DNA of 64,000 bases from Maylandia zebra (taxonomy: Eukaryota > Chordata > Actinopteri > Cichliformes > Cichlidae): positions 26,228,529 through 26,292,528 of the forward strand of contig NC_135185.1 of the NCBI RefSeq assembly GCF_041146795.1. The letters are read 5' to 3'. Position numbers and translations under genes: made by a program. Positions 49,701-64,000 of the stretch are shown here, one piece after another. The notes beneath the pieces were generated by a model. The model was not told the origin of the DNA and made no database searches. It saw only the letters and a list, made by a program, of their open reading frames with translations. The first letter of the stretch is position 1. The number at the start of each line of letters is the position of its first letter.

Positions 49701-52690
49701 TAAATACAGTAAAAAATCTGAGAATCTGATCCTCACCATGCAGCTGTTACAGTTTAAATGGGTGTAAGCTATCTGCATAAGAGATAATTGTCCTCTCTTG
49801 AATATATTGGTAAATGGAAATTCTTTTATGATCAAATCCCAATTAGTAATTAATGAACATAAATAATTTTTAAAAACTCAGCCATCATCTCTCATTCCAG
49901 AAATCCAGTAAATTTCAAGTAAATGAGACAAAGCAGAGGGAGACATTAAATACAGAACCAACCCATCCTAACCACTGCAGGTTATTTTAATGGGGAAATT
50001 ATTTTTTTATTATTATATCATCATTCATATAATCAGAAGTAAAGGTGTATATAATTTTTTTTTTTAAAGCCTGAAGGCACGAAAGGAAGGCTGATGATTT
50101 ATCTGTATTATTTGTGAAGAGTTGTGTTTTAATGTGTTGCTAATCAAGAGTAAATGCAAAAATAATACATGTGAGTGTCGTATTTTCCCCACGGCGCAGT
50201 GAACTGTGGAGAAAATCCTTGGACTTTTTTTCTGTGGGGAACAGTAGAAGTAGTTATTGAATGCATTTATGCTGTAAATATGGTTTATAGATTTTGAAGA
50301 GAACAGTTCTAGTAAAATAGCATGTGTGAAATGTGTGAAAGCTTTTGATTTTTGAATGCTTGCACTCTCAGCGAGGCCCGTGTTTTTCACCATCTCACCA
50401 AACAACATCTCCATCTTTTCCTTTTGCTCTTTATCTTTTTCTTAAAGTAACTACTAAGAAGTTGTCCAAGGGTGACCTCAACAGAGACGGCAAAACCTTT
50501 CACCGGATGGTTCAAAGAGGACATCTTCCCTCTGGAGCACTTCTGTGTGGATCCACATACAAAAAAAATGGGAAGTTTTCATCAGGAATAAAGTAGATAT
50601 GTTATTCAAACTGTGACCCAGACGTGCTCCTCTTAGCTAATCTGATTTAAAGCTATTTTGGTTGAAAAAGGATTCAGCAGTATAAGCTTGAGACTGACTC
50701 TGTAGAAATAAGACATTACTAAAACATCAAATAGAAGCTTAAACTAATCATCTCACGCTGGCATGTGGGAAAAGGTCTTTTATCGCTCTCATTACTCACA
50801 CACTGTGTGAGTTTAATGCACACCGTAGGCAAACGTTACCAACCGTGTTGTGATTTCTCAGGTGTGTTGCTCCAATAAGACCGGTCAAATAAGTTAGTGC
50901 TCACGTTCTTTATGAAGTCAAACTAAAGCTTAAATAAGGTTTTGTTTCAAAACCAGAAACATGTTATTCTGAAAACGTGAGGAGAGTTTAAATTTAAGCT
51001 GAACTTTGTATGTTTTCCTTATAGTAGCTTCACAGTTGAAGCACCTTCTTTTGGGATGAGGGTAGGGCATTGTCTATAAATGTTGGAACCCATAATAGGC
51101 TTGGCTTGCAGGAGCAGTTTCAGACAATCATGGTCTCTTCAATCTGTTTCAGATGGTGTGATTAGAGAGTGATCTGCTGCTGGCAGCATCACAAAATATC
51201 TCATTTTTGGAGCCGTCACAGTAATTTCTCCATCTGTTGGTGGAGACATAACGCCCCTCCTTAACGCAGGTAGAAAGGCAGCAGATTGGCCTCCTGCCTG
51301 ATCCTCAGTGGGCGAGCTTTTATAGAAGGCATGTGTGCTTTTAGTATGTGGATATCTATAAGTAGACAGGATAGGCCAACATAGAAAGGATGGTGTTATC
51401 AGCTTTTCCTTCATGGACTATATACTTTAATCAGGGGGTTAAGCAGTATTTTCAGCACAGTCACAATCATGTAAAATCAGGAAATACTATAAGACTCGAA
51501 TGCATTGCCAAAACATGCACAACTAATCATTTTAACATACTACGAAGTACTTGAATAAAAACCCAAGGCAGGTGCATGCAGAGGTTTTTTGCTAAAGGAT
51601 ATTCTTGGGAATCTAACCAGAGGAAGTAAGACGGGAGCTACATGGTACTGTCCTGCTTTAGTATAACAGATTTGTCACCACACATGTTCCGTTGTGCTAT
51701 AATAAGATTAAAGTGCAAAGAGCACAGACAGAAAAAGAGAAGAGGTGACCTGAGAATCTGGGTTATTAACTTAAAAAGAAGTCAAAGAAAACTCCCACAA
51801 TGCACTGTGAGTTTAAAGCAGCTAGGGCGACGTAGAAAAACAGGCAACCATACACCATCAAAAAAGCAACTTAAGTTCACCAACATATACCAAGTCACCA
51901 CAACAGAATGTCACAACACCATATTTTATTAAAAATAACAATATTGATATTTTTATGATATCGAGAGAAAACCAGAGAAAGAATCAAATTGGTGAAATTG
52001 CCATTGAACTTTTTATAACTTTATGTGTTTTCTCTATTTTTAGACAAATGAATTGAATTCTAGATGTGTGTTATCATATATGAACACTACTTTAACTAAA
52101 ACGCTAAATGTTTTAGTTAACTGTAACGCTTGGAAGTGTCGCAGTTCAACACTGCCCTCTGCTGGTTGTTAAGCTTGGTTCCAATGAGAAGTTCCCACAT
52201 GCATAAATTGTATTTTTTCTCAGTTTTTTAAAATTTTATTTCTCTACAGCTGCACCAAATTGTTATACAATTCAAAAACTAGTGGGTCAGATGTCAAATT
52301 TCATTATGTTTTGATTTTACACATTATGCAAAATCATGTAAGAAAAATAAGCAACTCCAATGTGCTTTTCCTGGCTTAGATTACACGTAGCTCTGCACCA
52401 TAAACTTGTTTTTGAAGAACATCTACATTCGTGATGCTTCTTGACAAATTTATTTTTTAAAACCCTTTCAAAAGTCTGAGTGATACTTTTCATATTCCAA
52501 GTAAATATAACCATGAATACACAAATGCTACCTTCTTGTGATAGCTACTAATACAACTGCCTACACACAATTTTTAAAGAGAAGCTGCACTCACAGCAGT
52601 GTCTTCGTCTTAAACATATTCATGTTGTAGTAAATGCAGTTTACTTCAATGAGAAATAAAATAGTCATGACACATTTTATAAACATGTAT
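49701..52690. other. Intergenic upstream flank of the gene cluster, no gene recognised
   Basis: The frame 50345-50596 (plus) starts well but has no known motif after TTKKLSKGDLNRDG. A 10-bp inverted repeat lies at 52091-52117. A CTCF-like motif is listed separately. No polyadenylated gene end other than that of rpl13a was seen. Confidence 0.4.
52150..52165 (-). promoter_or_regulatory. Candidate CTCF site
   Basis: The minus strand reads CCAGCAGAGGGCAGTG, which agrees with the vertebrate CTCF core (CCASYAGRKGGCRSY). It lies about 530 bp downstream of rpl13a, near the border between the gene-poor DNA and the gene cluster. Confidence 0.5.
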
Positions 52691-52695
52691 TCATC

Positions 52696-52701
52696 TTTAT
52701 T
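52696..52701 (-). terminator. rpl13a: rpl13a polyadenylation signal AATAAA
   Basis: The hexamer lies 17 bp beyond the stop codon on the minus strand. This gives the very short 3' UTR usual for ribosomal protein mRNAs. Confidence 0.7.
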
Positions 52702-52718
52702 GGCCAGATGAGTTTAGC

Positions 52719-55811
<3,093 letters not shown>

Positions 55812-55905
55812 GATGTGCGAAAAGAAAGACAAACGGGGTTGCTCGTGGTAAAAGGCAGGGGTGGGCGGAAGTGACGACAGCTTCCTTCGTTCTCGTGGCT
55901 CACAG
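55812..55905 (-). promoter_or_regulatory. rpl13a core promoter and TOP tract
   Basis: Immediately upstream of the ATG the minus strand carries CTTTCTTTTC (55819-55828), a 5' terminal oligopyrimidine tract that would make translation mTOR/LARP1-responsive. Near 55863-55875 the plus strand reads GGGCGGAAGTGACG, containing a GC box and an ETS/GABP site (CGGAAGTG). No TATA box is seen. Confidence 0.6.
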
Positions 55906-56860
55906 GCTATGAAAAAATAGCGCCACTGTTGGGCGAATTAAGTTCAGTATTATAAATTATGTATACTATTATGTATTATATAATTATATATTAATTATAT
56001 AGCAATCGCAGTTTTGCTTTGCTGCTCCAGGACCTGGACAACTTGTTGTAATTCTGCTCTCTACCAGAAAATGCTGAATGAGAATGTTCCATCATCAGTT
56101 TGTGCCCTGAAGCTCAAGCACACTTAGTTTAGGCAACAGGACAATGATCCAAAATGCACCAGTGTCCACTTCTAAAGGGGAAGGGAGAAAAAAATAAGTG
56201 GTAAAGTCCTTTCAAGCTTGAAAACTCAGTAGATGTACCTATGATATCAATTTGAATATCCTAGGTAGGCTAGGTAGGCAAAAAGCAAACAAAGAAAAAA
56301 GAAATCATAAAGGTGTTAAATACTTTTAAAGATCTTAATAGTATTAAATTTATATTACCCTACTTCAGATCAAGATGGCTTTAAGGAGCAGTTTGAAACA
56401 CATATTGACCAGGTCACATATTTGTGGTGCCAGATAACTTTAATTATCTTTTTTTTTTTACCATTTTTATATCTCACATTAAAGGTGTGCTGGTTGCAGC
56501 TTAGTCAATTTTATCACTTGATTTGCTGCCTATTGTTGCTCATTGAAAACAATGTTTCTCACAAGTTCACAAACTGTTCACTGAAATAAAACAGTTGCAT
56601 GAAGCACAGATTATATTTAGTCTTTTTCACTTTGGCATTGTACCTGTGACATACGGCACACCAATGAACAACATCACACAGGAAAATGTTCTTGGAGAGC
56701 ATGCCATGGAACCCGTACTCATTTCTTTTAATCAATTTTAATACCTTTCAAGAATTTACATAAGTACCATCACTCAAACATTCATGACTGGCATAACACA
56801 GTGCACGCAGAAACTAGTGTGGTTACTAAATGAGTCTTGGACAGTGAGGAGAAAAAAAAC
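55906..56860. other. Spacer between rpl13a and atp5if1
   Basis: AT-rich, about 1 kb, containing short GGTAGGCTA repeats near 56263-56280. No gene was recognised. Confidence 0.5.
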
Positions 56861-56871
56861 AAAACTTTTGT

Positions 56872-56877
56872 TTTATT
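56872..56877 (-). terminator. atp5if1: Possible atp5if1 polyadenylation signal
   Basis: AATAAA on the minus strand 14 bp after the stop codon, unusually close. An ATTAAA-type signal near 56725-56742 is an alternative that would give a more typical 3' UTR. Confidence 0.4.
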
Positions 56878-56890
56878 TTAAAGGCTTCAC

Positions 56891-57969
56891 TCAGTCATCA
56901 TGCTTCAGCTTTCTGATCTTTCCCTTGTGGCGGTCAATCTCGCGCTGGAGACGTTCAATCTCCTTTTTGTGGTGATCAATTTCGTCCTCATGGTGCTGCT
57001 TTAGTGCTGCCAGCTGCTCCTTCTCCTTGCGCCTTATATGAAGAAAGACAGATATCACGCAAGCTTATTTTCATGTAGAAGAGGTGGAAAAAGTGGACAA
57101 AAAACTGTCTCTATAAGTTGAATTTCATACTTGAAGTACATCTCCTCCTCTGCAGCCTGCTTCTTCCCCATGGATCCACCTGCCTCTCTGATAGAGCCTC
57201 CACCACCACCACCTTTCCCGGCACCTTTACCCAGCTCACCCAGCTGAGTGGGTGGGGAAGTATTTAAGAGAAAAACAAGTTTAGTGAATTAACTCAGCAA
57301 CAAGCAAAAAAATAAACAAACCCCAAAACCCAATAATAAATGCATAAATAAAAAATAGAGCTCTGAGTATTTTCTATAAAGACATTTCTTTAACAGATGG
57401 CAGCTTAAAATTAAACATTTCTTAAAGTTACTTTCTTTCTCAACTTTAGTGATCAGGGCTTTCTGTGTGATATTAAGGTGAATCTGCTGGACACTGTGAA
57501 AACAAGCCCACGTTGAAGGTCAAGGTTTTATATTTTTTGAGTGGGTTAAAAGGCTTCTTTGTTTCCAAGGTGATAATGGAGATATCTCGAACAGACCAGA
57601 AACGCTTTTTGAGCAAAACCTAAACGTCTGAGAGGACAAAGCAGCTCACAAAACCAAATTCTTTTTCTGAATAGTCTGACAGGTGGCAGTGCATACAAAA
57701 TTAACCCCCTTGGCATATATAACCTATAATTATTAGGTAATAATGTTCAATTAGAAAGCTAATACCACAGTGCTACAGCAGGTGAACCTGTCATTAAGGT
57801 TTTCAGCTAGCAAAAATGATGAGGCTAAACATGTCACACCGCTGTATAACGGTTACACGGTATTTGCAATGAAGTGAGGCGGTTGCAGGACGTTTATTAC
57901 CTGGTCGGATGACATTCTCAGCTGTGAGGTGACAAAAGTCCTGATATTAGGCCTCAAAAACCTCGCCAT
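56891..57969 (-). CDS. atp5if1: Mitochondrial ATP synthase inhibitory factor IF1, three exons
   Basis: Small matrix protein that binds the F1 catalytic interface at low pH and blocks wasteful ATP hydrolysis by ATP synthase. Minus-strand coding exons are 57901-57969, 57131-57243 and 56891-57032. The joined frame is 324 bases, 107 residues, against 106 in human. Residues 1-23 ([20 protein letters not shown]) are a basic, hydroxylated mitochondrial presequence. A Gly-rich linker with GSIREAGG follows, the minimal inhibitory start. The long C-terminal coiled coil has [20 protein letters not shown] and [20 protein letters not shown]. The His-rich segment matches the pH sensor of the family. The start was chosen by family length and a strong Kozak site. 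An in-frame upstream ATG at 58051-58053 (and one at 58042-58044) is discussed under findings. No defects were seen. Confidence 0.95.
57244..57900 (-). other. atp5if1 intron 1
   Basis: GT-AG intron of 657 bp, AT-rich, with no repeat or RNA gene recognised. Confidence 0.6.
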
Positions 57970-58561
57970 GTTTATGAAAACACCACTGACAAGTAGTGTC
58001 GAGCTTGTCCTTGTCCACAAAAATACACCACAGGACGGCGCCATTATGTCCAAGGCGGGGGTGCCAACAGAAGATACGTTAGTTCAATTAAATGATACAT
58101 TTAAAAAATCTATTCATACGATGATGTATTATTTCAATTTATCTGCTAAATATATTTCATATACATAACATGGAATAATAACATAGTGCAGAAAAAACAC
58201 AGTGTTTAATTCCCGCAGTGGTATGGTCTTAAAAATGGACACCGCATTGCCTCTCTTTACGTAGCAGCTAACCTTATAATTTTTGTTATGCTACATACCA
58301 ATAACGCAACACGATGTGTGATTTTTTTAATTCATTTTTTAATTAATTTAAATACTATATACATTCACAGCTAGTGAACAAAAAGGGGTTTAAAATGTTT
58401 TTTAAACAAAAAAACAAAATCAACAATAACAATGGTTATTTCTACTTTTTTACATAGCTTAATTAAATAACTTGTGAATTGGGTTTTTTTTAAATTGATA
58501 TTTTAGTACACAGTAATTTTTTATCTAAAGAAATAAGTTTATAAAACATCAATTTATTTTT
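57970..58561. other. atp5if1 upstream region
   Basis: The first 90 bp hold the likely 5' UTR and promoter. A YY1-type ATAATGGCGCC word (minus strand, around 58037-58047) is of the kind common near start sites of nuclear mitochondrial genes. The remainder is AT-rich with no gene. Confidence 0.45.
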
Positions 58562-59315
58562 AAGCTGAGCATCAGGATGGGGAAGAAAGGGTATTTAATT
58601 AACTTTGACCATAGCATGGTTTTTAGAAGTACTTCAAAATCTGCTGATCCATTGGGAATTTCCCACACAACCATCTCTAGAGTTTACAGAGATTGTAGGA
58701 AGGCAACAGTAATTCAAATACATGAATGTACATGCCAAACCATGAACCAGATGGGCTACAGCAGCAGAAAATCACATGAGGTGCCACTCCTGTTAGCTAA
58801 GGAAACTGAAGCTACAAATCTCAGAAGCTCACCAAAACTGGAAAAAAAAAGAAAAAAAATTTCCCCTGATCTGATAAGACTTACCTTTTGCTGTCATATT
58901 CATGTTAGGGTCAGAATTTTTAAAACAGCATGAAAGCATGGATCTGTCTTGCCTTGCATTAATGGTTCTGGTGTTGGTGGTGCAGGGGATATTTTCTTGG
59001 CATCCTTCTAGCCAAAGATCAGAACATCTCTGTACTCACATGACCTCGAGTCTCCAGGTCTCAATCCAATAAAGCATATTTGGGATGTGGTGGAACAAGA
59101 GATTTGCTTCATGGATGCCCAGGAACTGTGTGATGCCATTATATAATTATCAAAATCTCAGGAATGTTTCCAGCATTTTGTTGAATCTATGCATTACAGA
59201 TATGGTGTAAAATGCCTCAATTCATACAGAGAATATATCTATATGAATTAAGGCAGTTTTGAAGGTATAAAAGGGGTCCAACCAGGCTGTGCCTAATTAA
59301 GTGTCCAGTGAGCAT
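58562..59315 (+). mobile_element. Tc1-like element, internally deleted
   Basis: It starts CTGAGCATCAGGATGGGGAAGAAAGG, the transposase N-terminus (M-G-K-K-G). It continues with TCCCACACAACCATCTCTAGAG and GGGCTACAGCAGCAGAAAATCAC from the DNA-binding half. Later come GGGTCAGAATTTTT, GGGGATATTTTCTTGGCA, CTCAATCCAATAAAGCATATTTGGGATGTGG (PxLNPIxxxWD) and GAATGTTTCCAGCATTTTGTTGAATC. It ends CCTAATTAAGTGTCCAGTGAGC, a terminal-repeat-like tail. Stops and deletions make it inactive. It sits between atp5if1 and zmpste24. Confidence 0.8.
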
Positions 59316-59318
59316 TTT

Positions 59319-59335
59319 GTGTGTGTGTGTGTGTG

Positions 59336-59392
<57 letters not shown>
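59319..59392. repeat. (GT)n-(CA)n palindromic microsatellite
   Basis: About nine GT units, a central GTATAC, then about 22 CA units and ATATATAT. The array is self-complementary and begins at the end of the Tc1-like element. Confidence 0.9.
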
Positions 59393-59512
59393 GTAAAATT
59401 AAAAATATATTCCAAAGTCATCACTGGATGTAAATCTTATCTTTTGTGTGATTTTCGCAAAATTTTTTCTAAGTAAAACAAGCACCCCAAATAAGATAAA
59501 TGCTTAGAAGAT

Positions 59513-59518
59513 TTTATT
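59513..59518 (-). terminator. zmpste24: Candidate zmpste24 polyadenylation signal
   Basis: AATAAA on the minus strand about 1.15 kb beyond the stop. The distance fits the long 3' UTR of this gene in other vertebrates. Confidence 0.45.
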
Positions 59519-59519
59519 C

Positions 59520-60671
59520 AACACTGCAAAGAAAGCATACACCCCCTCTCTGAGCAAACCAAACTCTGGCTCACGTGGTGAAATCTTGCCATCTCCCTCC
59601 CATAAGTCCCCTATAAATACTTTGCTTACCAGGTATCGCTGGCATGAAACAAAGAGAAAAACCAAACAAAAACTATGAAACTCTACACGAACTTAAAAAT
59701 TCAAATCACATTCAACATTTTTTTTTCAACAATTCACTCCATATATCATTACTCTAATCACCAAAGTTACATATGTACAGGTATGGTTGGACCCTACATG
59801 ACAAGCAGGTGCTTAAGAAAATTAAAACAGCAGCCCCTCATTGCATGTAAAAAACAAAACAAAAATAACACGTCTAATGTAATGTTCAAACGAAACATTT
59901 CGCACCGCTCTGTTCACTAGGTGATCATTATGGGTACAAAGAGGAGAATTGGAGGCACTCGTATTTTGTCACTGTGACAAAGAATCTACAGAGTTTCTCT
60001 TTAAATAAAAATTAAAAAAAGCACTGAATTGATTAGTAGACTCATGAATATTCACTTGAACTTGACAATAAATGTTGCACTTGCTGTACAAATCAATCTG
60101 GCCCGTGCATCTGTAAAAAGCATTGTAATGAGTAAATATACTGTATGACTAATCATCTTAAATTAATATAAATAAAAAAAAAACCAACTTAACATTTAAC
60201 AGCCAAATAACTTGTCAATTTCATTTGAGCTTACTTAGAAGGGAAAAAGAATGATGTACTGAATAAATTGTACAAAAATAAAAGGATTTCTAAAAACAAA
60301 TCTATGAGTGCAATCTGAGAAATCTGATATGTGCTCTGACAATTGCTTTTTTCTTTACACGTTGTCCAGATCTATCACACACAGCAAGTGTGTAAATGGT
60401 TTTTCTGAATAAAAGAAAAAGAACAGTACAGGCTTAGATTTTTTTTATGGTTGCCTTGTGCTGATATGTTTTGGTTTTGTTTAAAACTAACTTTCAAAGA
60501 AAAAAAAAACAAAACAAAGTATGGCAAGTGAAGAAAAGGATAAAATAAGATAAAATTTGCTAATGGGGGGCAGAAGGGAAGGAAAAAGACCAGGGTGCAT
60601 CACAGGGCCAGGAGCGGTCTGCGGAGGCCCTTCGGAGGAGGCAGCGGTCGCCGCTCCCCCTTCCTGCCCCG
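59520..60671 (-). other. Probable zmpste24 3' UTR
   Basis: AT-rich sequence between the stop codon and the AATAAA at 59513. No other gene or repeat was seen. Its transcription is inferred. Confidence 0.45.

Positions 60672-64000
<3,329 letters not shown>

Noticed and set aside
50345..50596. Possible exon encoding TTKKLSKGDLNRDG and following residues
   Set aside because: No known family, no partner exon and no convincing splice structure.

Overview
The window looks like nuclear DNA of a teleost fish, and a percomorph such as a cichlid is most likely. The evidence is spliced vertebrate-type genes, fish-typical repeats (Tc1-like and hAT DNA transposons, an RTE/Rex3-type LINE with a GATG tail, BEL/Pao and Penelope-like remnants, long GT arrays), and tRNA-derived SINEs whose head and tail resemble the cichlid AFC family. 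The AFC and cichlid assignments rest on recall of the consensus, not on a search.

Layout. About 1-52.65 kb holds no host protein-coding exon that I can recognise. It is AT-rich DNA with many decayed mobile elements. In order: a solo LTR (1.86-2.61 kb) with a perfect 5-bp target duplication; a degraded BEL/Pao pol gene (about 2.8-4.0 kb, minus); a mosaic of RTE LINE, SINE head and fold-back hAT MITE (6.96-7.59 kb); SINEs at 9.0, 11.8, 14.9, 19.0, 28.1 and 46.7 kb; a Penelope-like fragment (27.6-27.9 kb); Tc1-like remnants at 18.6, 30.1, 32.6-33.8 and 44.6 kb; two inverted copies of one hAT MITE (33.0 and 36.4 kb); a 5'-truncated but open RTE LINE (35.4-36.2 kb); and a LINE reverse transcriptase split by a later insertion (48.3-49.7 kb).

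About 52.69-64.0 kb is gene-dense, with three genes head-to-tail on the minus strand. rpl13a (ribosomal protein uL13; seven coding exons, 205 aa) carries C/D-box snoRNAs in its introns. atp5if1 (mitochondrial ATPase inhibitor IF1; three exons, 107 aa) follows. zmpste24 (CAAX prenyl protease 1; eight exons, 431 residues and stop) lacks its first coding exon, which probably lies beyond base 64000. A decayed Tc1-like element and a GT/CA palindromic microsatellite lie between atp5if1 and zmpste24.

The three genes are unrelated housekeeping functions (translation with rRNA modification, mitochondrial ATP synthase control, prelamin A and CAAX processing). Nothing suggests they act together. I found no prokaryote-like system, CRISPR array or evident new pathway. 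The most informative observations are nested-transposon structures with exact target-site duplications, the snoRNA set inside rpl13a, and palindromic or regulatory-looking sites in the gene-poor part.
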